From Mytilus californianus (taxonomy: Eukaryota; Mollusca; Bivalvia; Mytilida; Mytilidae): a DNA stretch of 64,000 nt. Below, piece after piece: positions 33,101-40,335 of the stretch. Position 1 is the stretch's first letter, and every line of letters starts with the position of its first letter. The DNA lies in assembly GCF_021869535.1 (NCBI RefSeq), contig NW_026262734.1, positions 94,927,285-94,991,284 on the forward strand, written 5' to 3'. The notes below the pieces were generated by a model, which saw nothing but the letters and a program-made list of their open reading frames with translations, did not search any database and was not told the DNA's origin. Position numbers and translations under genes: made by a program.

Positions 33101-33756
33101 GGTTTCTTTTTTTGTCAAATGTCAATTTGTAGTTTGGGATAAAAAGAATTACCACCCAACACTCATGGCACTGTACAATGTAAATTCTCCTTTCTTGAAA
33201 AATATTAAAAATGAAAAGGAACACTATGTGGATCTATGTGGATTCTGACAGTCTCCAGACTTTAGAAATAGAAAGTAGCTTTCTTGAGAAAAAAACTCCT
33301 CTGAACCATAATTAGAAAGTTTTACATCAAATGAAAAAAACTCTAACAATAAGAATCAAATTTAATAACAATCTTTTTTTGAAATCTATTCAACAGTTCA
33401 CTGGAAAACCATACAGGTTGACTCAGATCTCAGAGATTACAGGTATTATGAAATAAATTATTTCTTACCTCTATCTTATGAGCAAATTCATCTGCTATTT
33501 GTTCATTCCTTCTCTCTAGTTCATCATTTCTTTCTAACAGAGCTTTTCCTAATTCAGCAGCCAAAACCAAATCCCTTTCTTTTTGTGCAAGTTGACCATA
33601 AACGTCCTCCTCCTCACCTGCTACCACCTGGATGGGGATTTCATCATCCCCCGAATGTCTCCTGTCCCCCATGGCTTCAGCTAACTGGTAATAGTTATCT
33701 ATATCTAATCGAAACTGGGACGGTGACGGGTCGTCCTCAAAATGACAAGCACACAT
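13609..33756 (-). CDS. BICDL1: BICD family-like cargo adapter (BICDL1/BICDR type), complete
   Basis: This is a coiled-coil adaptor that links dynein-dynactin to membrane cargo. Ten coding exons on - are 33756-33469, 30107-29775, 25361-25215, 23614-23372, 21703-21509, 20884-20720, 19930-19736 (or 19730), 16756-16626, 15518-15398 and 13758-13609. Together they give about 655 aa, against 573 in human BICDL1. Residues 60-78 ([19 protein letters not shown]) hold the AAxxG CC1 box, which in this family binds the dynein light intermediate chain. Most of exons 2, 3, 7 and 8 is heptad-rich coiled coil. A TLFNEL motif near residues 300-305 resembles the Spindly motif. The block from AIEK at the end of exon 8 through exon 9 ([20 protein letters not shown], then SQELDQWQ) aligns without gaps to the conserved C-terminal region of vertebrate BICDL. 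Whether it is BICDL1 or BICDL2 cannot be decided; many invertebrates have one gene. Confidence 0.92.
13826..13944. mobile_element. Inverted-repeat element in BICDL intron 9
   Basis: GTGTGTTACGATACTTCTCC and the following CAGTTAAATTTT pair imperfectly with AAAATTCAACTGTTG and AATATCGTAATACACG. Short MITE-like foldback; no coding. Confidence 0.55.
14744..15427 (-). repeat. 42-bp minisatellite made from the BICDL exon 9 / intron 9 junction
   Basis: About 17 units of 41-42 bp are spaced from 14744 to 15405 on the word TGATCAAGTT (+ strand). The unit nearest the gene is the coding end of exon 9 itself. On -, units read ACTTTGTCACAAGAACTTGA, then TCAATGGCAG|GTAGGGGAG. Most retain CAG|GTAGG; one near 14811 has CAG|GTAAGG; those near 14938 and 14980 have lost the donor. 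All copies other than the first lie in intron 9. Confidence 0.92.
15398..15518 (-). CDS. BICDL1: BICDL exon 9 (conserved C-terminal block)
   Basis: It completes the split Lys and encodes 40 residues from [14 protein letters not shown] to SQELDQWQ, aligning residue for residue with vertebrate BICDL1. The acceptor is AAAAAG|GCAG; a competing CAG four bases on would break the frame. The donor is CAG|GTAGGG. The last ~30 coding bases plus the donor are the unit of the minisatellite that follows. Confidence 0.9.
15600..16020 (-). other. Unique AT-rich part of BICDL intron 8
   Basis: No exon, repeat or element recognised here. Confidence 0.4.
16024..16287 (-). mobile_element. tRNA-derived SINE with (ATCA)n tail
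   Basis: Read on -: TTGGCCGAGGTTGTCTAAGT resembles a pol III A box, GAGTTTGAACCCTTTACC a B box, and the element ends ...AAAAATCAATCAATCATT. The body includes TATAGCCAATAGTGCTGAAA. A second copy lies at 38920-39165 in the same orientation. Order of A box, B box, body and short-repeat tail fits a tRNA-derived SINE. Confidence 0.8.
16292..16500. mobile_element. MITE with ACTGTAAATTCAGAAATTATTG termini
   Basis: Perfect or near-perfect terminal inverted repeats (left ACTGTAAATTCAGAAATTATTG, right CAATAATTTCTGAATTTACA plus GT). The internal arms also fold. It starts five bases after the SINE ends. Confidence 0.88.
16626..16756 (-). CDS. BICDL1: BICDL exon 8 (coiled coil)
   Basis: [19 protein letters not shown] through [11 protein letters not shown] plus two bases of a split Lys codon. 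NDRDMAIEK matches vertebrate 'RDRDEAIAKK'. Acceptor TTTTTTTCAG, donor AA|GTAGGT. Confidence 0.9.
16760..18140 (-). other. Unique part of BICDL intron 7
   Basis: AT-rich; no exon or recognisable element found. Confidence 0.4.
18146..18200. repeat. (TGAT)n microsatellite and SINE remnant
   Basis: About nine GATT units, followed by GACATTTAAAGTCCAGCAGC, the reverse complement of the CTGCTGGAC..TTAA 3' end seen in the second SINE family. The microsatellite is probably its tail. Confidence 0.75.
18238..18505. mobile_element. Foldback MITE with near-identical arms and TTAG duplication
   Basis: AACAAGGAATTATTTGAATC... at 18238 is matched by the reverse complement ending at 18505, with arms of roughly 50 bp almost identical. 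Inner arms (AACTAACCCAACT against AGTTGGGTTAGTTTT) pair too. TTAG flanks both ends (18234-18237 and 18506-18509), a likely target-site duplication. High arm identity suggests recent insertion. Confidence 0.88.
19083..19392. repeat. 26-bp minisatellite
   Basis: About 12 copies of GAGGAAGA(C/T)TGGTCAGTTTT + ATTTAC. As 26 is not a multiple of three, each frame cycles through all three translations, so the long open frames here are repeat artefacts. It lies in BICDL intron 7. Confidence 0.93.
19455..19565 (+). mobile_element. SINE-like remnant, second family
   Basis: GTGCCGGTCTAGTACAAAGC matches GTGGTCTAGTACAAAGCAGG at 8827; the remnant ends near AAAATCAATCATCCATCATC. Shortened and diverged. Confidence 0.5.
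19736..19930 (-). CDS. BICDL1: BICDL exon 7 (coiled coil) with two in-phase donors
   Basis: 65 codons, [18 protein letters not shown] through EELSHLTNK. Acceptor TTTTTGCAG. Two overlapping donors follow, AAG|GTAAAG (exon ends 19736) and AAG|GTAACA (exon ends 19730). They differ by 6 bases, so use of the second adds Val-Lys without a frame change. Sequence alone does not decide. Confidence 0.85.
20720..20884 (-). CDS. BICDL1: BICDL exon 6
   Basis: 55 codons, [20 protein letters not shown] through [26 protein letters not shown] parallels vertebrate 'LNELKRLIQSIV', and '[11 protein letters not shown]' parallels 'AYCQVRYLCSHL'. Acceptor TTTGCTAG, donor CAT|GTAAGT. Confidence 0.85.
20940..21480 (-). 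other. Unique part of BICDL intron 5
   Basis: No exon or recognisable repeat. Confidence 0.35.
21509..21703 (-). CDS. BICDL1: BICDL exon 5 (acidic linker)
   Basis: 65 codons, from [20 protein letters not shown] to SQDYCTDYE. Strongly acidic and low in heptads, in the position of the Glu-rich 'SLLSEIEQSMEAEE' region of vertebrate BICDL1. Acceptor ATATTTCAG, donor GAG|GTAAGC. Confidence 0.82.
21906..22114. mobile_element. MITE with ACTGTAAATTCAGAAATTATTG termini
   Basis: Left ACTGTAAATTCAGAAATTATTG, right CAATAATTTCTGAATTTACA plus GT; 209 bp, the same length as the copy at 16292. In BICDL intron 4. Confidence 0.88.
22400..22725 (-). mobile_element. Reverse copy of the satellite-element flank with about one monomer
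   Basis: Read on -, it runs from one satellite monomer (AAACTTTGTTTGATTTCATC, AAAGAACCC.., GATATGCTGAATTTAACCAT) into the same single-copy flank seen at 2091-2290 (ACAGCATAAGTTTC in reverse, CAAGCTTGAATGTTGTGTCC, CCCCAACTGTTCAGGG). One monomer here against about 15 at 140-2090. Confidence 0.8.
22730..23370 (-). other. Unique part of BICDL intron 4
   Basis: AT-rich; no exon or recognisable repeat beyond simple runs. Confidence 0.35.
23372..23614 (-). CDS. BICDL1: BICDL exon 4 (linker with Spindly-like motif)
   Basis: 81 codons. The first third is coiled coil ([19 protein letters not shown]); the rest is Ser/Pro/Gln-rich linker. [14 protein letters not shown] is followed by [14 protein letters not shown], an internal duplication. 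Acceptor TTTTTTAG, donor CAG|GTTTGT, phase 0 at both ends. Confidence 0.85.
23705..23897. mobile_element. Small MITE with GAGGGGCCTGATGGG termini
   Basis: Perfect 15-bp terminal inverted repeats at 23705-23719 and 23883-23897, flanked by TTACCT on both sides (23699-23704, 23898-23903). The interior has repeated TCGTGATC(C/G) words and a run of 12 C. In BICDL intron 3. Confidence 0.88.
24328..24765. repeat. 42-bp minisatellite
   Basis: About ten copies of CCCCATCCAGACCCTTATTA + TTACATACATATACAGACAGAA. The unit is a multiple of three, so it gives an uninterrupted frame with a repeated THPDPYYY-like peptide; this is not a gene. In BICDL intron 3 between exons 3 and 4. Confidence 0.93.
25215..25361 (-). 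CDS. BICDL1: BICDL exon 3 (coiled coil)
   Basis: 49 codons, [17 protein letters not shown] through [17 protein letters not shown]. The acceptor is GCTTATAG and the donor AAG|GTAATA. It joins exon 2 exactly as in the vertebrate protein (LQAE-IKMLSDRKRELE). Confidence 0.9.
25380..26600 (-). other. Unique part of BICDL intron 2
   Basis: AT-rich; no exon or clear element seen. Confidence 0.35.
26610..26814. mobile_element. Degenerate copy of the ACTGTAA MITE
   Basis: Left ACTGTTAATCTCTTTTGCAA and right CAAATTTTCTGAATTATCAGT are diverged versions of the family termini. The interior keeps AATTGCAACAGGTTAG and CTATAATAAATACAC blocks and the length (205 bp). Confidence 0.65.
27593..28287 (-). repeat. 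~160-bp-unit tandem element, left part
   Basis: About four imperfect units, aligned on GGCATAACTCTTTTAAAA near 27613, 27723, 27885, 28043 and 28201 (spacing mostly 158-163). Each has CTGATATAAACCTATGATA, AAGTTTCATAAAA, TGGCAAGAATTGTACACATG and AATGCAATTTTCC. The element resumes at 29490 after an insertion. Confidence 0.8.
28288..29489 (-). mobile_element. 147-bp-unit dispersed element, copy 2 (nested)
   Basis: Read on -, it begins with a hairpin (TGTCGAGCCTGCATCTTTTG, TTGCAGAAAGCTCGACA), a GCC/GGC-rich stretch, and the TAAAAGCTTTATATTTTAGA leader. Units with TGACCTTGACCTCATTTTCA follow, ending CATTTCAGCGTGTGCACTCT. It lies inside the 160-bp-unit element, whose sequence continues on both sides. 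Confidence 0.85.
29490..29590 (-). mobile_element. End of the ~160-bp-unit element
   Basis: AACCAGCAAGAACTGTACAC and TGAGAGCGCTAAC continue the unit interrupted at 28287. They lead into GACGCCCTGTAATTCCATGT, CCCCCGCAACACGTTTCTTA and GGGGACAATAAA, a likely element end. Confidence 0.7.
29775..30107 (-). CDS. BICDL1: BICDL exon 2 (coiled coil)
   Basis: 111 codons from [17 protein letters not shown] to [10 protein letters not shown], between acceptor TTTTACCAG and donor GAG|GTAAGT. Heptad-rich throughout. It corresponds to vertebrate BICDL 'LEQEKHEL...LESLQAE'. Confidence 0.9.
30120..31080 (-). other. Unique part of BICDL intron 1
   Basis: No exon. A weak inverted pair occurs (ACACCTTGAGGGTGT near 30280; ACATCTTGGTGTAAG near 30422). 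Confidence 0.35.
31084..31304. mobile_element. MITE with 17-bp perfect inverted repeats
   Basis: TTGTTTGATGTTGCCTA at 31084-31100 and its reverse complement at 31288-31304. Near both ends there are TACC repeats (ACCTACCTACCTACC near 31250). Confidence 0.8.
31681..31837. mobile_element. Foldback MITE, ~157 bp
   Basis: GAAATAATTCATGAGGGCTT + GAATTTAT at 31681 pairs with the right arm ending TTATTTC at 31837. Inner arms GGTTGGCCCT and AGGGCCAACCC pair, with GGTAAAAT on either side. Confidence 0.85.
32240..32525. repeat. Degenerate pyrimidine-rich minisatellite
   Basis: Imperfect units of about 28 bp on the theme CCCATTATTCTCTATTCTTT, including TATTTTAGCACCTCCTTATT. A related array in the same orientation is at 43880-44105. 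Confidence 0.75.
32815..32862 (+). mobile_element. SINE 3' end fragment, second family
   Basis: CATGAAATATTAGCCACTGG, AAATTAAGCAACCAACAATC, then AATAG. A similar sequence is at 4545-4590 (CATGAAATACTTGCCACTGG). Confidence 0.5.
33469..33756 (-). CDS. BICDL1: BICDL exon 1 (start codon and CC1 box)
   Basis: Starts [15 protein letters not shown] and covers 96 codons in phase 0. The donor is GAG|GTAAGA. The CC1 box AAELG is at residues 66-70. A good acceptor (TTTCTTTGTAG) ends at 33784 on this strand, so the start codon probably sits in the second transcribed exon, with a further 5' UTR exon upstream. An out-of-frame ATG lies between that acceptor and the chosen start. Confidence 0.88.
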
Positions 33757-33784
33757 GGTTGTTGAAATCTACAAGCCGTCATCT

Positions 33785-34690
33785 ACAAAGAAAGCCATGA
33801 TGTCACTTTCTAACTTATCATAATTAAGTCAAAATTAATAATTAATATATGTTCAAAAGGTCAGCCTCTTATTTTATTATCCAATAAGACTATAATACTG
33901 ATGATCTAACGAAGTTTTTTCTCACCTTGATGCTTTTGTTTACTCCCTGATGGATAATGACGTGTTGATTTCAAACTATCGATCTAGAATGACTTTTTAT
34001 TTGCACCTTGTATAAAAGACATCTCACCTGGTCATGATGGGAGACAACTCTATTCATTACCTGAAGGGAAATCTCTTATCTTTTATCTAAAGTATTGAAA
34101 CTGTTTACCTGTAATTTTAAATCATTATGGTCGTTTAAGTTTTTAACAATATCTGGAGGGATATATTAATAACGCATATTTATCACTTTGTAAAGTGGTT
34201 TTTATAGAAAATGTTGCATAAATCAGGTATAATACACCAACGTGTACCAGGTTTCCATATTTCACTGTGTCTGGTTCACCAAGTTCAACATATGCCGCTG
34301 GCTGGTGAAGCATAATAATTCTGTAAAATTATTGTATGTTTTTATAAAGTTCGATTAAGGTAATTCATTGATCTGTTGTGATAACGCTGAACACAATATA
34401 TAATATACATCAATTTATTTTTTTTATTTATTAAAGTTCATAACAAATATATTTTCAAAGACGCTCAATATATATTTTTTTTTCTTTCTTTTCTCTGTTT
34501 GTTTACTTGACTTTTTTTGTCTTTTTTTTTTTTGTCTTATTAATGTCTTATATTGTATTATGCCCTTTGTGAGCTTATCTAATGGAGATAAAAAATCCCC
34601 TATTTCTATATATGAATACCAGTCCACAAAGGTCGTAAACCCATCACTTTACGAAAAGTTTTCGGGCACTTTGTTATATGGTATCATCTT
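33785..34690. other. Upstream region of BICDL
   Basis: No coding sequence. It must contain the BICDL 5' UTR exon and promoter, but no TATA box or clear initiator could be placed. Confidence 0.35.
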
Positions 34691-34691
34691 A

Positions 34692-35112
34692 TGAGGCGTG
34701 GATTTAGTCAAAATTAAGAATTAAATTAAAGAACCCCAGAAATATTTCAGTCGGGGTCTCTATAATTCGAATTGAGGATATCCATAAATCATGGAGGATG
34801 CTGAAATATCAGGATCTCCATAATACCATTTCAGGATATCCTTTGATATTTTTGGAGGTCCACATTTATTTCAGGACCTACACAATTTGATTTAAGGATA
34901 TCCTGAAATCAATTTCAGGGTATCCTTATAAATCGAATTATGGAAGTCCTGAAATAATTGCGGACCTCCATAAATATATAAGAATATCACGGAATCGTAA
35001 TATGGAGGTCCTGAAATATCTCGACAGGTCTTCATTGATTTATGGATATCCTTAATTCGAATCATGGAGGTCCTATAGGTCCTAAAAATATTTTTTGACT
35101 AAATCAGGGCCT
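34692..35112. mobile_element. Element with inverted termini and many AGGATATCC / TGGAGGTCC subterminal words
   Basis: The left end GGATTTAGTCAAAA and right end TTTTTGACTAAATC are inverted repeats. Between them AGGATATCC(T/A), ATGGAGGTCCT and CTGAAAT recur at least ten times in both orientations. No coding capacity. Confidence 0.78.
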
Positions 35113-36040
35113 TATATTAACATCTAGTCAACTGGTCTCCATGTATTCAATTATTATGGTAAATAGCATTTACAAATATATATGGTCATCCTCTCTCTGT
35201 CACACTTTTCATCATTTTAAGTTTGTCGATTTTCGTCATACACATATAAGTAGAGGTTTTCGTTGTTGTTTCTTTAAGGATCTAAAATACATATCATTAG
35301 TTTAGAATTCTTATCATTGGATTAAGGCAATTTTCTCAGTATTTCTTAATCAAATAAAATACCACGAAAAAGTTATTGTTGCGTTTATCATTATTATAAG
35401 ATTGTTCTTATTTCATCCTAAATATACACATGCATAAATAATAATTAACATGCCACATCTGGGACCAAAAGAAATAATATTAGTTCCAGGTCACATATTG
35501 CGTATAAAGTTTTTACACAATACACTCAGAACTTAGTTCATGCGAATAATCTAGTGCGCGTGATTTTTGATTGTTGACTTTGTAGGTGAACATTTTAATT
35601 TTCTATTTTTCGGACTTTATTTTAAAATGACGAATTTTCATTTTATTTTCAACGTTTCCCCATTTCTTAATCTACATGATATTAAATTCTGTTTCTTTTT
35701 ATCACAGACATCTAAGAAAATTCGAATATACTCCAAACTTTAAATGTTGAAAATATATCTCCATTCAGCATACTTGGCGGTAAAAAAAAATAGTTTTTTA
35801 TTATAAAATAAATTGAATTTCGCGAATAGAGTTAAAACACTTATCCCGAGTGTATCATTAGCCAGTAGCTCGGTACTTCTGTACTTGCATAGCCTCGCGC
35901 AACAGCGAAGAGACTTTAATCGTAGAAATGCGCATCTGGAGTAGTAATTAAAATACTAAATTATATGTGACATAATAATTAATTTGAAAAACAACTAGTG
36001 ATATACAATGTCACTGACAGAAAGTCATACTTCATTAAAA
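35113..36040. other. Intergenic, AT-rich, no gene
   Basis: Nothing recognised except a CpG-containing short stretch near 35890 (TAGCCTCGCGCAACAGCG). Confidence 0.35.
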
Positions 36041-36043
36041 AGT

Positions 36044-36600
36044 GAAGTCACAAAAATACTGAACTCCGAGGAAAATTCAAAAAGGAAAGTCCCTAATCAA
36101 ATGGCAAAACCAAAAGCTCAAACACATCAAACGAATGGATAACAACCGTCATATTCCTGACTTGGTACAGGCATTTTCTTATGTAGAAAATGGTGGATTA
36201 AACCTGGTTTTATAGCTAGCTAAACCTCTTACTTGCATGACAGTCGCATCAAATTCCATTACATTGACAACGATATGTGAACAAAACAAACAGACATAAT
36301 AGGTAAAAATGTCACAAATATAGGGGTACAGCAGTCAACATTGTGTTATAATCTTTTAATCACTATAAAAACAAACAAATATGTAACAAAGTTAAAATGA
36401 TATCAGGAACCACCAACATATTGAACAGTACAGCAGACCATACCAACCACCAAAACCAGGCTCCTTTAAAAATACAGACGTACAAACAAAGAAACCCAAC
36501 AAAGAACAACTGATATGCCTGACTTGGTAAGGCACAAAAGGTTTGTAAGCGGATTCAGACAGATGCGCATCCGGTGTGTGCACCCCTCTTTTCCCCTAAA
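36044..36600 (+). mobile_element. Dispersed mussel-type repeat
   Basis: AAATACTGAACTCCGAGGAA, GGAAAGTCCCTAATCAAATG and CATATTCCTGACTTGGTACA, related to the fragment at 9148-9300. It continues with ACAGACATAATAGGTAAAAA and CTGACTTGGTAAGGCACAAA. No coding potential seen. Confidence 0.65.
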
Positions 36601-36939
36601 AAAGAAAAAAAAATGTAATTTTAAGGCAAAATTATAGCTACTTTTTTTGTCAAAATATTTTCCACTAACTCCTACTTCTCAGGAGCGCCCCTTTACAAAA
36701 AAATCCTGGATCTGCGTTTGAATTAAGCACTATAGTTTACTCCTACTGTGGAAAGACTTACGGCGACGGAAAGTAATCTGTAAATGATCACATCTTTCTC
36801 TTCGATTTTTAATGTATAGTTGCCTTATTAGCAATCAATCAACATCTCCTTATTTTCATATTATGAAGTTAAATATTTGACAAGAAAACGCAGAAGAAGA
36901 GAAATTAAAAATGTGATCAGTTACAGATTACTTTTTCAT

Positions 36940-37135
36940 GTTGCCGTCGCAGTGCAGCTTTCTACAATGAACTATGTCACTACCGTATAGTAAGCCATAA
37001 AAAGGCCCCGGGGTGAAAACATTGTGATGCAATAAAAAAAAATACAACAACGGCATCATTCTACAATTCGAACAACCATACTGGCTCATAGTTTGGGACA
37101 GGCACAAATTAAGAATGTGGTTGAGCATGGGAGTT
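36940..37135 (+). mobile_element. Fragment of the 'ggtatgattgccaatgag' repeat family
   Basis: GCAGTGCAGCTTTCTACAAT, CCGTATAGTAAGCCATAAAA, AGGCCCCGGGG and CTGGCTCATAGTTTGGGACA, GGCACAAA share order with 43010-43215. Confidence 0.5.
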
Positions 37136-37603
37136 AAATGAAAGTCAATATAATACTTCCATCGGTTGAGGCAAGGAGGTGATATGATATATAACCTCCT
37201 TGGTTGAGGTAAACATGTTTGCTTATAAAAAAAAGAGGAGTGCTTGTGTAAAGGTTAAAAAATTGAATTTTATTTTTGTTTTTATCATTGATCGAAGAGA
37301 GGTGCTTCATATTTACTCTGAGAATTCTTTGGAATTTCAAAACGCTAAGATGTTTAACATGAGAGATAAAGTCAACGACAAAGTTTTTGTTATACAGTTT
37401 TTTTAATGTTTTTAGTAGGATAATTATATATATGTTGTTCATCAAAAATGAAATATGAATGGAAAGTATCTTCAAGATACACCTTTAAATATCTTTTGGT
37501 GCTTTTGGTAATATCTCATTGATGCAATCTAATTAAAATATAGAATTTATTATAACAACACTTGTAATGAAAATCTTTAAATTGAAGATGAAAAACATGT
37601 ATT

Positions 37604-37971
37604 ACAAAATTATTTTCATTTACCTGTGTTTAAAGTTATTGCAAATGGATGGTATTTTTGTTCGAGCATATTGTTTTTCTTTAATTGTTTAACATTTCTT
37701 ACCGATATAACATGTTACTTTTATTATTCTTTCCTTAGTTTATTTATTTTGTATTCAAAATTATTTATTTTGTAAAAATATTTCCTTTCTCTATTGGTAC
37801 TGTACAGGTATACCTAACAACAAAATTATTTTCATTTACCTGTGTTTAAAGTTATTGCATATGGATGGTATTTTTGTTCGAGCATATTGTTTTTCTTTAA
37901 TTGTTTAACATTTCTTACCGATATAACATGTTACTTTTATTATTCTTCCCTTAATTTATTTATTTTGTATT
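37604..37971. repeat. Direct duplication of ~152 bp
   Basis: 37604-37755 and 37820-37971 are almost identical, differing at a handful of bases (GCAAATGG against GCATATGG; TTTCCTTAGTT against TTCCCTTAATT). The offset is 216 bp. Recent. Confidence 0.9.
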
Positions 37972-38094
37972 TACATTGTGTCATAGGTCAAATTTATTTG
38001 TTCAGTGTATGTTCAATGGCGTTAATATGTCCTTTGATTGAGTTAAGCTATTTCAGTTGATATTTTATAGTGTGTCTTTCTATGTTGTGATGTT

Positions 38095-38450
38095 ACACTA
38101 TTGTTTCAGAAAAAGGGTGAAGGTTTGGTACCATTAAAACGTTTAAACCCGCTGCATTTGTTTGCACCTGTCCTAAGTCAGGAATCTGATGTTCAGTAGT
38201 TGTCGTTTGTTGATGTGGTTCATAAGTGTTTCTCGTTTCTCGTTTTTTTAATAGATAAGACCGTTGGTTTTCCCGTTTGAATGGTTTTACACTAGTAACT
38301 TTTTGGGGCCCTTTATAGATTACTGTTCGGTGTGAGCCAAGGCTCCGTGTTGAAGACCGTACTGTGACCTATAATGGTTTACTTTTTTAAATTTTGACTT
38401 GGATGGAGAGTTGTCTCATTGGCACTCATACCACATCTTCTTATATCTAA
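38095..38450 (-). mobile_element. Copy of the 'ggtatgattgccaatgag' repeat, - orientation
   Basis: Ends on + with GAGAGTTGTCTCATTGGCAC + TCATACCACATCTTCTTA. Also has CCCGTTTGAATGGTTTTACA and GTGTTGAAGACCGTACTGTG. The same blocks are at 43440-43760. Confidence 0.8.
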
Positions 38451-38787
38451 TTAATGAATTATCCAGTGTATGAAGATTTGCGTTGTTATTTGTTTTATCA
38501 AGCATCTCTATTTAATGTAATTTTATGCATTTGTCTGATGACGATAAATTTATATTTTTATTCACAGATGAAAATATGTACTTTTATACTGCAAAAATCT
38601 GCTATGACATTTCAATGAAAAGAAGATGTGTTTTATATTGCTAATTTTAGTGCAAATAATTTATATACGTTTTAGATAGTCTCTCATAACTCTTTTTAGA
38701 GTGGCTCTTGTGTGTTTTATGATATTGTTTTATTAACTATTTGTATGTTTTATAAAATGAAGAGGTGAGACTTAAATAAAATATTGT

Positions 38788-38803
38788 CTTGTCTTGTCTT
38801 GTC
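38788..38803. repeat. (CTTGT)n microsatellite
   Basis: Three to four CTTGT units. Confidence 0.7.
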
Positions 38804-38919
38804 TATAGAACTCTTATTTCTCGTATGAAATGAGAGTTCTATATTTTAATTAGATTGTCATTGACGTATCTGACGCATCTTTAATTTACATACATCCCTC
38901 AGTTTGTAAGAAATTTTGA

Positions 38920-39167
38920 TTGATTGACCTTATTGGTGTTTATCGCCACTTGCAGCACTATTGGCTATATTGTGGACGCCATTTTTTATTGGTGTTGGAA
39001 GCTGAAGTGCCCGGAGAGAACTAACGACCTTCGGCAGAATAACTGAGAACCCGGATCATTTAAGATTGTAGTAGAACGCAGCTGTCACGTGGGGGGTTCG
39101 AGCATACAACCTCAGTGTTGACAGGCTAGTGATACAGTAGATGAACTGCTCAGACCACAGAGGCCCC
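38920..39167 (-). mobile_element. tRNA-derived SINE with (ATCA)n tail, second copy
   Basis: Read on -: GGGGCCTCTGTGGTCTGAGC as A-box region, TATGCTCGAACCCCCCACG as B box, TATAGCCAATAGTGCTGCAA in the body, tail GGTCAATCAATCAAAAT. Homologous to 16024-16287. Confidence 0.8.
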
Positions 39168-39169
39168 TT

Positions 39170-40330
39170 TTTGTAAGAAAATATTATGAAGCAATTAAAG
39201 CATTGCATGAAAGTTAACGATGTTGAATGACTCAAATATAATGGTATATTCATGAAAACAATCTAATAACCTTTTAACAGTATAGCTTTCGTAAGGTTTT
39301 TTCTGTTTCGTACCTGACATGTTCTACCTGGTAACACATATATTTATTTTAAAAATGATAACTACATACCTATATCCGTTTTGCCGCTCGGTGCAGTTTC
39401 CATTAAATTACATAGATTGGCATAATCCTCAGCGTTAAATGATGTCGTCTACAGTTCCAATATTGTATTTGCATATTTTATTCAGGTTTCCATTGTTTAT
39501 CCTAGTATACACTTCAAAAAATAAAACTGATAGTTTCTTATCTAGAATTTTATATATGTTCCCTGTGTAAACTTGACTTGTTTTTCTAATTGTTCTTTAC
39601 CAATGATCGAGATCCATTTGCATAAAATTCTATAACAGTCAAAAGAAGCTCGAAATTTTCCATTTATTTCTGACGTCAAATTCAAATTATAGTAACTTTT
39701 TTTTAATTTATTTAATTTAATTCATCATTGAAACATGTTCTCTGTTTTCTTTCATTTCAGTCATTTTAATCAGTACATGTATGTACTAATAACATGTACT
39801 TTATAATCCGTTGTCATAGTCTATTGTGTAAATTCTTTAACATTTAATTTCTTATCTTATTCCTTTATGTGATTTTGTATTTTTTCGTTTCAATTTTATT
39901 GTGTAATGTTACATGTATTAGGTAATTCAAATAAGATCTGAAGAAAATTTAGTTGGAAATCCACGGAGATAAGATTCGGACGTCGAATTGGTGTATACGG
40001 AAACCTGTAGTGAACAAAACATTAATACTGGACTTTGCCGTATATTTAAGTGCATGATTGATAAAAAACACATCATAATTCAAATATTATACAAATATTT
40101 TATTAAAAGAAAGAAACGTTAAACAAATATTCTGCAGAAAAGCTGTTCTTAAACGTTACCAAAAAAATAAATCGGCGACGTCTCATGGTTTTTTTCACAT
40201 CAATTTTTCATATATATTTGAACTTAATCTAATATAATATTTGCACTTCTTGTTGTGAAAAATCAATTGTAGAAATTCGCATCTGGTAAAGTGAAATTGA
40301 TGCATATTATTAAAATAACAAAATGACAAA
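39170..40330. other. Intergenic, no gene found
   Basis: AT-rich, no coding sequence or clear repeat. Confidence 0.4.
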
Positions 40331-40335
40331 GGATT

